Source of the DNA: Lachnospiraceae bacterium
Lineage (GTDB): Bacteria; Bacillota; Clostridia; Lachnospirales; Lachnospiraceae
Direction: 5' to 3'
DNA: 64,000 bases
Assembly (NCBI GenBank): GCA_910575835.1
Contig: CAJTGB010000014.1
Coordinates: 1-64,000, forward strand
The notes under the pieces were generated by a model. It was not told the origin of the DNA. It made no database searches and saw only the letters and a list, made by a program, of their open reading frames with translations. Each line of letters starts with the position of its first letter. Within the stretch, counting starts at the first letter, position 1. Below, in pieces: positions 23,192-32,100 of this stretch. The translations under genes and the position numbers were made by a program.

Positions 23192-24700
23192 TTAGATTTT
23201 CCATGTGATTTCAATATTCCCGTTTGCTATCTTAATTACTTTGATTAAAGTGTCAACGACTGTCTGCTTATCCTCAAAGGTAATCTTATCCCATTTCTCT
23301 ACATGGTCTGTTATCTGTCCGATTTTATCACCTGTTTTAGAAACGGTGAGAGAAAGAAGTTCTTCCTGTAAGGTCTGGCGTTCAGTGTCTAACTCGGAAA
23401 TCTTATCATTAATGTATTTCATCAAAACACTATTGGCGTTCACCACTTTTGAAAGTAGGTCGTTGATTTCCTCGTCGATTTGCGTCAAACGGATTTTTGT
23501 TTTTGATAATTGGGGATTTGCCCCAGCGTCTTTTCCACTGGATATTTGTTTAAACTCTGACAGTCTGTCACGGATAGCGTTCAGCATATATTCTTCCAGA
23601 ACGTCGGCATAGATAGTACAGCCTGTTCCTTTGCAAGCTCCGCTGTTTCCTACGCAGCTACATACAAAATAGCGTCCGTGTTTTGTCTTTGCTTTTCTCA
23701 CTACCAATGCATAACCGCAATTACCACATTTTACTTTCCCTACCAGCCATGAATTTTTAGCCTTGCAGGTCTTAGTTGACTGGCGGTTATTCAGACAGCG
23801 TACCCGACATGCTATCCATGTCTTAGAGGGGATAAATCCCTTATGTGGCGCTAACACAATTTCTTTATCAGCAAGGTCGCATTGTTTTCTGGTCTTTGAG
23901 ACCGTTCCCCTGTAGAGATAACAAGCATTGTAGCCTGTAAAATCACTTGCAGGATTGAAGATGTTCGCACCTTGACTTTTATAGAAATTGTACACATCAA
24001 TATCCGCTTCTACATAGATAGGATTTCTCAACATTTCACTTAACCTTGCGGTACTCCAATTAGCACCTCGTAAGTTTTTAATACCGTGATGATTAAGATA
24101 CCGCATAATTTCACCAAGCGAATTTGACGGGTCAGCATACATGGAATAAATAAGTTTCAGTTGTTCGCTTTCCTCTGGAACTTCTTCATACATGGAAGTG
24201 CGGACATTATCAATTACCGCATCCACAAGCCGGAAACCATAAGGAATACGACCACCCATGTAGAAACCATGCTTACACCTTGCATAATAAGCGTCTGTTA
24301 CTCGTTTCTGTATTGTTTCCCGTTCAAGCTGTGCAAAGACAATACAGATATTCAACATAGCTCTGCCGATTGGAGCTGATGTGTCGAATTTCTCTGTTGA
24401 GGATACAAATTCTACATTGTATTTTTGAAATACTTCCATCATGTTAGCAAAGTCCAGTATCGAACGGCTGATACGGTCTAGCTTGTAGACGATAACTCGC
24501 TTAATTTTACCAGCTTTGATATCAGACATCATTTTCTCAAAATCCGGTCTGTTTGTATTCTTTCCGCTGAATCCCCTGTCTGCATATTCGATATAAGGGT
24601 CTCCGTGGGTTTCATATTTACAATACTCAAGCTGGCTTTCAACGGATATACTGTCTTTCTTTTCTATTGATTGGCGTCCATATAATGCGTCATACATCAT
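23192..24700 (-). CDS. Large serine recombinase (TndX/TnpX type) of the ICE
   Basis: Start ATG 24700 lies eight bases after GGGAGG, giving 502 residues. The N-terminal resolvase/invertase domain has catalytic Ser near residue 11 (YGRQS) and the YKLDRISRS and LERETIQKRVTDAYYARC motifs. A recombinase domain, a zinc ribbon (VKCGNCGYALV...CSC...) and a coiled-coil C-terminus follow. It ends 50 bp from attL. By analogy with Tn5397 TndX it should alone catalyse integration and excision; the target here is inside cotJC. The frame extends upstream to 24745 but without a ribosome binding site. Confidence 0.92.
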   Translation of the reverse strand: MMYDALYGRQSIEKKDSISVESQLEYCKYETHGDPYIEYADRGFSGKNTNRPDFEKMMSDIKAGKIKRVIVYKLDRISRSILDFANMMEVFQKYNVEFVSSTEKFDTSAPIGRAMLNICIVFAQLERETIQKRVTDAYYARCKHGFYMGGRIPYGFRLVDAVIDNVRTSMYEEVPEESEQLKLIYSMYADPSNSLGEIMRYLNHHGIKNLRGANWSTARLSEMLRNPIYVEADIDVYNFYKSQGANIFNPASDFTGYNACYLYRGTVSKTRKQCDLADKEIVLAPHKGFIPSKTWIACRVRCLNNRQSTKTCKAKNSWLVGKVKCGNCGYALVVRKAKTKHGRYFVCSCVGNSGACKGTGCTIYADVLEEYMLNAIRDRLSEFKQISSGKDAGANPQLSKTKIRLTQIDEEINDLLSKVVNANSVLMKYINDKISELDTERQTLQEELLSLTVSKTGDKIGQITDHVEKWDKITFEDKQTVVDTLIKVIKIANGNIEITWKI

Positions 24701-24783
24701 CTCTTTGCCCTCCCGACAAGGACGTATGACATAAGCCGCCCACATTTATATTATACCATCGAACGTATATTCTTTCAACAAAA

Positions 24784-24948
24784 TCAATCATATTTTTTAA
24801 ATATTTGGAATAATTGTTTTTCAATTTCCTGTCTGGCAGTTTTTTGTGATTGTTCTGTATATTGTGGGCGGCGGTTGACTACAATTAGTTTCATTTTTTG
24901 CTGATTGATTCTATCTTTATCAATCGCATAAGATATTTTATCCTCCAT
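24784..24948 (-). CDS. Small TnpW-like transposon protein
   Basis: With the ATG at 24948 behind AAGGGGG the protein has 54 residues (MEDKISYAIDKDRINQQKMKLIV...), basic and mostly helical. It resembles the short TnpW-type proteins found beside large serine recombinases in clostridial elements. Its role is not known; it could be a recombination directionality factor by position, which is inference. It lies 83 bp upstream of the recombinase on the same strand. Confidence 0.6.
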   Translation of the reverse strand: MEDKISYAIDKDRINQQKMKLIVVNRRPQYTEQSQKTARQEIEKQLFQIFKKYD

Positions 24949-25373
24949 AAAACATACCCCCTTGCAGGTACTTTTGTACATCTTATGAAAGACAGCAAGT
25001 ACATTATAACAATGAGCAATCAGACGGCTTTGGAAAGCTCCGCTGGATTTTCACCATTCCCATTCTGATGGGCGAACCGTGTCATACGGGCGTATCATTA
25101 TTCTGATATACAGGTCATGGCAGCGGCTTTTCCAACAGCCGCTTACGTTTCACTGGAATTATCGCTCCATTAATTCCCCCCTTTCGGTCATGGCGTTCCA
25201 GTTCGTAGGCTCACTGTACATCAAACGTATCTGATTGTTTTATTCTATTGTCAAAGAACATTCGACTGTAATTTGCCAGTCTATGAAAATCCACTATTAA
25301 AATAATGGATTTTCATAAACTAACAAGAAAAGTATGTTGGAGTATTTCCTTAATTGTTATTCTCTGCCTAAAA
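24949..25373. other. Non-coding region of the ICE with hairpins
   Basis: No gene is seen in these 425 bp. There is a perfect 12-bp inverted repeat, TATGAAAATCCA (25282-25293) with TGGATTTTCATA (25306-25317), and a smaller hairpin AGCGGC/GCCGCT at about 25113-25134. The middle part (25020-25220) is clearly more GC-rich than its surroundings, suggesting a structured RNA or a remnant of another element. Confidence 0.5.
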
Positions 25374-25613
25374 TTACACTATTTCCATCTCAAATTTCAT
25401 TATCATCTTCATTAAAGCAGTTCGGATTCTGCCTTTTAATTCCATATCCACAGCAAGATAGATATTCCCATATTCATCAAATAGAGGGCGTAAACTGGCT
25501 TTTGATATGTATGCGTCATAGTGATTTAAAACTTTATGAATTGCCATTTCGTTTCCATCTGTCGCTGCTGCAATAACAGCATATTGCGGACATTTAGCAG
25601 TTGATTTCATCAT
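25374..25613 (-). CDS. Tn916 Orf8-like helix-turn-helix protein
   Basis: This 79-residue protein (KCPQYAVIAAATDGNEMAIHKVLNHYDAYI...) matches the small helix-turn-helix protein that follows the sigma-like Orf7 in Tn916-family elements. It overlaps the upstream gene by 20 bp and so is translationally coupled. In Tn916 the orf7-orf8 pair positively controls int/xis and transfer transcription; here the recombinase is downstream on the same strand. Confidence 0.75.
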   Translation of the reverse strand: MMKSTAKCPQYAVIAAATDGNEMAIHKVLNHYDAYISKASLRPLFDEYGNIYLAVDMELKGRIRTALMKMIMKFEMEIV

Positions 25614-26034
25614 GTTTCATTTCCTCCTCAATTAATCTCCTAATTTCGTTCAATGCCTTTGCACGGTTTCTGGTAGCTGTTGAACGTGCTATTTGAAAAA
25701 AATTTGAGATTTCTTCATCTGTCATGTCCAAGAAATAATACATTAAAATAATGTCTCGTTTTCTTTCAGATAGACATTTGAGAGTAGCGTTCAACCTGTC
25801 ATCTAAAACAGGGATAATTTCACCCAACACTTTGAATGATGTAAAATCAGAAAAGTATTCATCTGTATTTCCAATACAGTTCATTTCTTTTTCTGATAAG
25901 TCAGAAAAAGTCAATTCATGCTTTGCACGCCTATCAATTTCCCGTTCATAATCTTTTACAGTACAATCAACAACTTTACGTGCCAGAGTGTCAAATTGAA
26001 GTTGGATAGCTTTCTGAAAAGAAGTTATTTTCAT
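25594..26034 (-). CDS. Tn916 Orf7-like sigma-70 family regulator
   Basis: The start is taken at the second of two adjacent ATGs (26034), seven bases after GGGGG; the first ATG is at 26037. The 146-residue protein begins MKITSFQKAIQLQFD as Tn916 Orf7 does, and its C-terminal region ERKRDIILMYYFLDMTDEEISNFFQIARSTATRNRAKALNEIRR is a sigma region 4-type helix-turn-helix. It probably turns on element genes together with the Orf8-like protein. Confidence 0.82.
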   Translation of the reverse strand: MKITSFQKAIQLQFDTLARKVVDCTVKDYEREIDRRAKHELTFSDLSEKEMNCIGNTDEYFSDFTSFKVLGEIIPVLDDRLNATLKCLSERKRDIILMYYFLDMTDEEISNFFQIARSTATRNRAKALNEIRRLIEEEMKHDEINC

Positions 26035-26160
26035 CATCTCACCCCCTTTCTTGTGAATTGAAAGGGGATAAAGATTGTTCTTTCCCTTTTCGCACTAACA
26101 CTCGTTTCATAAAAGCGTTTTGGTGCATATTTTTCAAAAAATCAGAATTTTCTTTTGCAT

Positions 26161-26195
26161 AATAAAAAGCCTGACCGGTAAAAATCGGCAGGCTT
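26161..26195 (-). terminator. Terminator upstream of orf7 (minus strand)
   Basis: AAGCCTG (26167-26173) pairs with CAGGCTT (26189-26195) and CCG with CGG inside. On the minus strand the stem is followed by TTTTTA. It would stop transcripts coming from the conjugation operon before orf7. The rest of 26041-26489 is very AT-rich and holds no gene I can see. Confidence 0.7.
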
Positions 26196-26489
26196 CGTTA
26201 CAATCTATTTACTGCAATAAACAGATATAAAGTATTTAACTTTGGAGATATTTATATGGAGAGTATTTTATACCTTATATAATGTATGGTTATGCCATAT
26301 AATAACAAAATTTTTATCGGACATATTTTTACATTTATTTACAATGACCTTGTTAATAATACAACAAAGAATGTGAAAAAAATGTCAAATATTGTAAGTT
26401 AAAAAAATTTATTACTATACTTTTCGTTTCTGAACAATAACTATTTGATTAATTTGCATTTGTATATATAATTTGTATTTCTCTAAAAC

Positions 26490-26505
26490 GGAATGTATAC
26501 ATTCC
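26490..26505. promoter_or_regulatory. XRE operator copy 1, GGAATGTATACATTCC
   Basis: A perfect 16-bp palindrome lies 58 bp upstream of the first XRE gene. The identical sequence recurs at 27549-27564, and a two-mismatch copy at 27602-27617 lies before the second XRE gene. Three sites beside two paralogous XRE genes make it their probable operator. Confidence 0.7.
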
Positions 26506-26563
26506 GGTTTTACGAAATAAAATCATTATAATTTTATTTAACAGAACTTAAAGGAGAATGCAG

Positions 26564-26809
26564 TTGATTATGAAACTAAAACAGGATATCTCTATAGGTG
26601 ATAATCTTCGTACTCTTAGAAAAAAAGCAGGTTTGTCTCAAGAAGAAGTGGCGGTAAAATTGCAGGTATTAGAGCAGTCGATAAGCCGAGAAATCATATC
26701 ACAAATGGAATGTGGAAAATATAGTATCCGAATAAGTGTATTGTTGGCAATGAAAGAAATCTATAAAGTAAAGTCAATGGATGATTTTTTTGATGGATTA
26801 TCTTTATAG
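26564..26809 (+). CDS. XRE-family helix-turn-helix regulator, copy 1
   Basis: I choose the TTG at 26564, seven bases after AGGAG, because the resulting N-terminus (M-I-M-K-L-K-Q-D-I-S-I-G-D-N-L) aligns codon by codon with the paralogue at 27637; the ATG at 26558 is adjacent to the site and the ATG at 26570 is too far. The 81-residue protein is a single HTH_3 domain (LRKKAGLSQEEVAVKLQ). About 70 percent of residues match the second copy. It probably binds the GGAATGTATACATTCC palindromes. Confidence 0.8.
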   Translation: MIMKLKQDISIGDNLRTLRKKAGLSQEEVAVKLQVLEQSISREIISQMECGKYSIRISVLLAMKEIYKVKSMDDFFDGLSL

Positions 26810-26931
26810 ATATTTTGTAGTCTTCTGTGAGTTTACCAGTAACAGAGGAATTTTTATATTATTGTCTTTTTTACATTTAAGAAAGCGATAAATCTGTAAC
26901 AGTTTTACCGCTTATTTTCATCTTATTACGA

Positions 26932-27507
26932 TTATTTATATTGGATTTCAAATTCATCGGGATTATCTTTGATATTATTTTGAATTTCAGTATTTTCCGT
27001 ATCGAAGTTCGTAACATAGTCAAAAGAATAAGCAACCTTCCCTTTTTTGAAATTTTTTTCAGAAGTAAAAACATCTACAGTAACCTCATTGGGATATCCA
27101 CTTAAATCATATGAAAAGCGTATGCTATGGAAATCGTTGTCCAGAACATGCTGTATAATTTCATTAGAACAGGCATCCATATCTAATATGGTATCTTTAT
27201 CAGCAATGACACTAATGTTAAGTTCATACCAATTAGCAGAAGTTATATTTTGAGATGATAGAACATCCATTTCAACAAATTCTTTTCTACATCCAGATAA
27301 CAGAACGCATGATAGTAAAATTGAAGTTCCTAACCTTTTCATTATTCTTGTATTTATATGTTCGTCACAGATTAATTGTCGTGTTTTTGGATTTGGGGAC
27401 TCCTTAGCCATTATAATAGCTTCTTCGAGTTCTTTTCGTACCACTTCCGGTGAGGTTTCTACTCTAAGTGCTACTTGTCCAATAATATTTGTCTTTTTAG
27501 TAATCAT
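26932..27507 (-). CDS. Unknown protein: Spo0A-C-like N-terminus joined to a lipoprotein
   Basis: The frame begins at ATG 27507 with a good AGGAG nine bases upstream. Residues 1-45 (ALRVETSPEVVRKELEEAI.MAKESPNP) resemble the short proteins related to the Spo0A C-terminal DNA-binding domain found in clostridial elements. From Met56 (27342) the sequence turns into a lipoprotein signal peptide with lipobox LLSGC (Cys73), then about 118 acidic residues with no recognised domain. It is either one unusual fused protein or two overlapping products, with the lipoprotein starting at 27342 without a clear ribosome site. It lies between, and opposite to, the two XRE genes, and its promoter region contains operator copy 2. 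Confidence 0.6.
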   Translation of the reverse strand: MITKKTNIIGQVALRVETSPEVVRKELEEAIIMAKESPNPKTRQLICDEHINTRIMKRLGTSILLSCVLLSGCRKEFVEMDVLSSQNITSANWYELNISVIADKDTILDMDACSNEIIQHVLDNDFHSIRFSYDLSGYPNEVTVDVFTSEKNFKKGKVAYSFDYVTNFDTENTEIQNNIKDNPDEFEIQYK

Positions 27508-27548
27508 ACTTTTTCTCCTTGCTTGTATTTTTTTCTATAACAGAAAAT

Positions 27549-27564
27549 GGAATGTATACATTCC
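27549..27564. promoter_or_regulatory. XRE operator copy 2
   Basis: GGAATGTATACATTCC, identical to 26490-26505, lies in the divergent region between the lipoprotein gene (-) and the second XRE gene (+). Confidence 0.7.
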
Positions 27565-27601
27565 AATATTATACTAAAAATCATATAGAATCAATAGTAA
27601 T

Positions 27602-27617
27602 GTAATGTATTCATTCC
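27602..27617. promoter_or_regulatory. XRE operator copy 3 (two mismatches)
   Basis: GTAATGTATTCATTCC is 20 bp upstream of the second XRE start and differs from the perfect palindrome at two positions. A weaker site near its own gene is typical of autoregulation. Confidence 0.55.
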
Positions 27618-27636
27618 AAAACGAGGGTGTAGCATA

Positions 27637-27882
27637 GTGGATAAGAAGATAAAACAAGATGTATCTATTGGGGAAAATTTGCAAAGATTGAGAATTAATG
27701 CTGGTTTATCCCAAGAAGAAGTGGCAGCAAAAATGCAGTTACTAGGATTTCCCATAAGTCGGGAAATGATTTCTCAAATGGAATCGGGAAAGTATAGTAT
27801 AAGAATAAGTGTATTATTAGCTATGAAAAAACTTTATCATGCAGACTCAATAGACGAGTTTTTCAAAGGTCTCTATGATTGA
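27637..27882 (+). CDS. XRE-family helix-turn-helix regulator, copy 2
   Basis: Start GTG 27637 follows GAGGGTG by seven bases. The 81-residue protein is a single HTH_3 domain (LRINAGLSQEEVAAKMQL), paralogous to the one at 26564. Between them the duplicated regulators bracket the lipoprotein gene in the spot where Tn916 carries tet(M). A hairpin terminator follows at 27901. Confidence 0.85.
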   Translation: MDKKIKQDVSIGENLQRLRINAGLSQEEVAAKMQLLGFPISREMISQMESGKYSIRISVLLAMKKLYHADSIDEFFKGLYD

Positions 27883-27900
27883 TATTTTGAGTTTTATAAT

Positions 27901-27931
27901 AGAGGGATTACCACTGGAAGGCAATCCCTCT
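27901..27931. terminator. Terminator between XRE copy 2 and the conjugation operon
   Basis: AGAGGGATT (27901-27909) pairs with AATCCCTCT (27923-27931). It lies between converging genes, ending the XRE transcript and perhaps the minus-strand conjugation operon. Confidence 0.65.
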
Positions 27932-27935
27932 GTAT

Positions 27936-28850
27936 TCATTTTACTATCTTCCAGTTACTATCTTTTTCCAATATCAAATGAAACTGTGAAATCTGCTCCG
28001 CTTTTGTCCGATTATCCAGATACTTTACGGATACGAATACTTTCACCTGTCCTCCCTCTTTTGTAAATATGGGATTGATAAGCTCCGAATATTGGTAATT
28101 ACATCCTACAGGGGCAAGCGCATTTCCCTCTACATAATAGGTAAGTTCCTTTTCCGTAGCTGTCGGATACAGTTTGAAGAACGTCTCCAAGAACTCTGTC
28201 ACTTCCTCCGTAGTGGCAGCGTCCATAGTTCCATCTGATTCTCTTATCTTTGGTTCAAAGTCGGATTTTTCCGGCAGGCTGCTGACGGTCGGATTCTTTG
28301 TAACCACCATATCCCCGTTATCGTCTACATGAACCACTACCGTATAAGCAGAAGTATAGCCTATGGACTGTTCCCCCTCTGTCACAGTCTGGTTTACAGA
28401 GTAGGTGACTGTGAATTCTTGTGTTCCGCCTTGTTCAATATCCCAGATTTTAACGTCTGTAACCGTAGAACTTGTAGGTATATCCTGCCGTATCGTATCC
28501 ATATTCAAATCCTGTAATTCTTTTGTCAGATAACGGCTGATATTCATAGTCCTTGCGTCAATGGATTCCTGTGTGTTGCTCCATGAATAATAATCCGTTG
28601 CAAAAGCTCTGACAAAATTTTCAATTCGATTTGTGTCAATTATCCTCTGCTCAATGACTTCCTTTTCATGTACTGTGTGTCTGTCAATGGCGGTAAAGTT
28701 CTTATACACTCCGAAGCTGACGCTTGCTATCAGTACCAGCCACAGGGCAAGTATCGCTTTCTTTTGTGTGCCGACTTTCATTACAGGCACTTGCTTTTCT
28801 CCTTTAAATTTTGATTCCTTATCTTTTTTCTTAAATAGCATAGATACCAT
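27936..28850 (-). CDS. TcpC-type conjugal transfer protein (Tn916 Orf13)
   Basis: This 304-residue protein has a short basic cytoplasmic N-terminus, one membrane helix (KAILALWLVLIASVSFGVYKNF) and two VirB8-like NTF2-fold extracytoplasmic regions, the TcpC/Orf13 layout. It is a structural part of the mating channel. An ATG at 28841 is an equally possible start. It follows cwlT by 11 bp. Confidence 0.85.
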   Translation of the reverse strand: MVSMLFKKKDKESKFKGEKQVPVMKVGTQKKAILALWLVLIASVSFGVYKNFTAIDRHTVHEKEVIEQRIIDTNRIENFVRAFATDYYSWSNTQESIDARTMNISRYLTKELQDLNMDTIRQDIPTSSTVTDVKIWDIEQGGTQEFTVTYSVNQTVTEGEQSIGYTSAYTVVVHVDDNGDMVVTKNPTVSSLPEKSDFEPKIRESDGTMDAATTEEVTEFLETFFKLYPTATEKELTYYVEGNALAPVGCNYQYSELINPIFTKEGGQVKVFVSVKYLDNRTKAEQISQFHLILEKDSNWKIVK

Positions 28851-28861
28851 TCCTTTCCTTT

Positions 28862-29863
28862 TTAATTTGTTTTCATTCGTCCTGCGCCGATTAGGTGTTG
28901 CTGCCAGTATGAATCTGTCAAATCTGCGTAACCAATCGGGTCGCCAGCGTGATACATACGGTTGTTTCCCGCATAAATCCCCACATGCGTTACATATGTT
29001 CCTGCGTCATAGGTAGAGTGGAAGAATACCAAGTCGCCTGCCTTTGCATGTGACAGTGGTATATGCTGGGTAGCGTCATACTGCGCCTGTGCGGTTCGTG
29101 GCAATCGTATACCGACTTTTCCATAACACCATGCCGTAAGACCAGAACAATCAAAGGACGTATTCGGATTGCTGCCGCCATACACGTATTTCCATCCTTG
29201 ATATTTTAACGCTTCATCGAAGATTGCCTTTACTGTAGCGTCGCTAAAATTAGAGACAGTCAAATATTGCGACACCAGCTTTACATAGAACATGTTTCCA
29301 TATCGGTAACGCCAGCCGCCATTTTCTTTTATGGAAATTTCATTTTTATAGCTGACTTTCACGCCGCCGGATTTCTCCCTAGCAAAACTCACCGCCAGTT
29401 CAAAGGTATATTTCTTCCCATATCCGGCGGCATATCCGATAAAACCGCCGCCATAATTATAGGCTTGTACAACTGTATGAATGTCACATCCGTTTGCCTT
29501 TGCAGATTTCACCAGTTCGGAGAAATATTTACACCCCTGTCTGATGGATTCCTCTGTAGAGAGGGAATTAGGCGGCAAGCCGAGGGACTCCGAGGACTGC
29601 ATAACGTCCATAGCCGTACCGCCGGATTCCACCTGCATAATCGCAAGCAAGTAATCAACATAATCCTCAACCCCGTACTGCCTTGCGTATTTCTCAACTG
29701 TAGGCTGATGTTTCAATACCTCTGGCGACAGGTTCATTCCCGAAAAAGCAAAGGAAGAAGTGCCGCTTTCTTCATCATCTGTGGTTATGATGAAAAGAAA
29801 CAAAAGTAAGCTGATAATTATTGTAAATATCCCACCGAACAACGACAAATATCTTAACTTCAT
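28862..29863 (-). CDS. CwlT-like bifunctional lysozyme / NlpC-P60 peptidase (Tn916 Orf14)
   Basis: The 333-residue protein has an N-terminal membrane anchor, a lysozyme-like transglycosylase domain with its catalytic Glu in LAIMQVESGG, and a C-terminal NlpC/P60 domain with Cys in FDCSGLTAWC and His in VTHVGIY. It cuts peptidoglycan to let the conjugation machinery through the wall. It overlaps orf15 by 4 bp. Confidence 0.92.
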   Translation of the reverse strand: MKLRYLSLFGGIFTIIISLLLFLFIITTDDEESGTSSFAFSGMNLSPEVLKHQPTVEKYARQYGVEDYVDYLLAIMQVESGGTAMDVMQSSESLGLPPNSLSTEESIRQGCKYFSELVKSAKANGCDIHTVVQAYNYGGGFIGYAAGYGKKYTFELAVSFAREKSGGVKVSYKNEISIKENGGWRYRYGNMFYVKLVSQYLTVSNFSDATVKAIFDEALKYQGWKYVYGGSNPNTSFDCSGLTAWCYGKVGIRLPRTAQAQYDATQHIPLSHAKAGDLVFFHSTYDAGTYVTHVGIYAGNNRMYHAGDPIGYADLTDSYWQQHLIGAGRMKTN

Positions 29864-32100
29864 TTCTTCCGTCCTTTCCGGCTGGCGTTTTGGTGGGAAG
29901 TCTGATTAACAGAAGATGGGTTGAACGTCTGTTTCTTTAGAGCTGCCGTTTGTTCTTGCCGTTTTACAGTCTGATGTGATAAAACGGCAGAAACAGGCTG
30001 ATTTGCCGTTACTGGTATAGAGTGTTTTGCTATCGTTGATGTAGGTTGCTTTGCCTTGGTCTTTTCTGCCTGTCTTACCACTTGTGTCCGTATATTTTCC
30101 TGTTGTTTTAAAACTGTGTCTCTTGTTCTGCCTGTTGCTGCCTGTCCTTTTTCTGCCATTGCCGGACGTTCCCTAGTTATAGGTTCATGCTGCCTGTTAG
30201 CTGCCGCCTGTGGAGCTGATTTTACAGGTACAGGCGTTGCCGCTGGTCGGTTATGTGTTGGGGCAGCTTTTTTACCTGTAGAGTCAGAGTCTTGTTTTGC
30301 CCTATCCAGTTCCTTACGCTTTTCTGCAATGGTCTGTCTATGCTGATTCTTCCTGTCTGTGCGTCCTTGTTTCCTTGTCGCCTGTTCCTCCACAATGCCA
30401 CGCTTGAAATCCGATACATTTTCCTGTATCCGGCTTGCTCCGTTATGGATAGCGTACTGTGCCTGTGTCGGCATATCTTTCACTTGTTGTCTGACAGACT
30501 GTGCCTTATCACGGATACGGTCTTTGCTGTCAAGGACAGCACCTACTTTTTCACCAGCACGTTTTCCGAAAGTAGAAGTGCTATTGTTTGCCGGAGAATC
30601 CGTCTGTGTATTGTGGTTTGGTCTGTTATGGCTTCCTGCCTTTGCCGCATTGTTTTTTTGTGAGCGAGAGACTATTGCCGCACCTGCCACACCTCCGGCA
30701 GCACCAGCGGCTACGGTTCTTCCAATCCTGCGTTCCAAACGCCTTGCCCCTCGCCCCAAGAACAGGTATGGTCGTCGCATGATACGTCTGCCGACCTGTT
30801 GAGTATCCGAGGATTGCAGACTGAACATAGCCATCAAATCCCCCAGCTTAAAGTAGATTCCTGCAAAGGTCACTATCTGCAAGAACGCTATCATAAAGAA
30901 CGGATAACCTGTGGAGATAGAATAAAACATAGCGGATATGCTGAAAGCCGCCGTAATCACCAGCGTAATGCCAGCACGGAGCATGATAGCGTTGAACAGC
31001 TTTGTAAGAGCTTTTTTTGCCATGCTCTCATAAGTCGGCAGCATGGACAAGATAAAGCTGACGGGCAGGAACATAGCATACAGGATAAATAGCACCTGCG
31101 AAAATATCATCATGCCTGTAAGTAAGAAGATAAAAACCGAAATCCCGATATTGAAAATAAACAGGAAAACCACCGTTCCCAAACGGCTCATAGTCTTTGT
31201 GACGCTTAAATTTGCATTATCCCTGTCCTCAATCTCGTCAATCACCACGTCCTCCCTGTCGTCCGTGTCTGGACTGGCAGACAGTAAGTTTTCGATACGG
31301 TCAGCACCCAGCGATTCTATATCCGATTCCCCGTACTGCAAAAGCAGCCACGGCTGTTTCACCTGCACGGAAAATAAGCTGTCACGTATCAAATCTACGC
31401 TGTCCTTACCCTTACTGTCAGAGTCCGGTAGCATAATCTTTGTTCCATGCGACAGGGCGGCATTGCTTATGTCTGCGGAAAATCCGTTCACCTTTGCGAT
31501 ATAATCCGGCGCATAGGCAATCATTGACGCTGACAGCAGAAACACGACCAGAAAATTTACTATTGCATGAACCGCCTTTGTGGTTTCCTGTTTGATAAGT
31601 CCTGTATACGCCACATAAATACCCATAACCAGAATGAGGATAAGCAGGAATCCTACATAGAATCCTTCATTGGAAAAGCCGTCGGAAGTCACTCCGGCAA
31701 GTGTCTGTATGTTTTTGCCGATTGCGTCCGCTGTATTCGATATGAAATCCAGCTTATAGGCTTCCTGCACCACATAGCCTGTAGCATTAGAGATATATAA
31801 GCTCACCGTCCAGCCAAAATTTGTGATGGCATACAACCCATACTGGATACTTTTTCCAATCCCGTCCAGCCAGTTCCACGGCAGCCAATCCCACGAACTG
31901 TCTACATAGAAATCAAGCTGGTAGTTTTCCAACGGATATTTGGAGTAGGTGTTTGCGTCGCTCACCGTATTATCCACCAGTCCGGCGGCGTAAGCCACCG
32001 TGCCTGTAATGGATAGAAATACCAGCATGCCTAAAATTGCGGAAAGCAGGATAACCAGCCAGCGGAGAACTTTTCTTTTATCTGTATCCATAGGCTTCAC
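29860..32100 (-). CDS. Orf15-like conjugal membrane protein (CD3337/EF1877 family, VirB6-like)
   Basis: The 746-residue protein has a signal-like first helix, about seven further membrane helices to residue ~440, then a long basic Lys/Gln/Arg/Thr-rich tail of 300 residues that should be cytoplasmic. It corresponds to Tn916 Orf15, the channel scaffold. Start and stop overlap virB4 and cwlT by 4 bp each (ATGA), showing tight translational coupling. Confidence 0.9.
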   Translation of the reverse strand: MKPMDTDKRKVLRWLVILLSAILGMLVFLSITGTVAYAAGLVDNTVSDANTYSKYPLENYQLDFYVDSSWDWLPWNWLDGIGKSIQYGLYAITNFGWTVSLYISNATGYVVQEAYKLDFISNTADAIGKNIQTLAGVTSDGFSNEGFYVGFLLILILVMGIYVAYTGLIKQETTKAVHAIVNFLVVFLLSASMIAYAPDYIAKVNGFSADISNAALSHGTKIMLPDSDSKGKDSVDLIRDSLFSVQVKQPWLLLQYGESDIESLGADRIENLLSASPDTDDREDVVIDEIEDRDNANLSVTKTMSRLGTVVFLFIFNIGISVFIFLLTGMMIFSQVLFILYAMFLPVSFILSMLPTYESMAKKALTKLFNAIMLRAGITLVITAAFSISAMFYSISTGYPFFMIAFLQIVTFAGIYFKLGDLMAMFSLQSSDTQQVGRRIMRRPYLFLGRGARRLERRIGRTVAAGAAGGVAGAAIVSRSQKNNAAKAGSHNRPNHNTQTDSPANNSTSTFGKRAGEKVGAVLDSKDRIRDKAQSVRQQVKDMPTQAQYAIHNGASRIQENVSDFKRGIVEEQATRKQGRTDRKNQHRQTIAEKRKELDRAKQDSDSTGKKAAPTHNRPAATPVPVKSAPQAAANRQHEPITRERPAMAEKGQAATGRTRDTVLKQQENIRTQVVRQAEKTKAKQPTSTIAKHSIPVTANQPVSAVLSHQTVKRQEQTAALKKQTFNPSSVNQTSHQNASRKGRKK

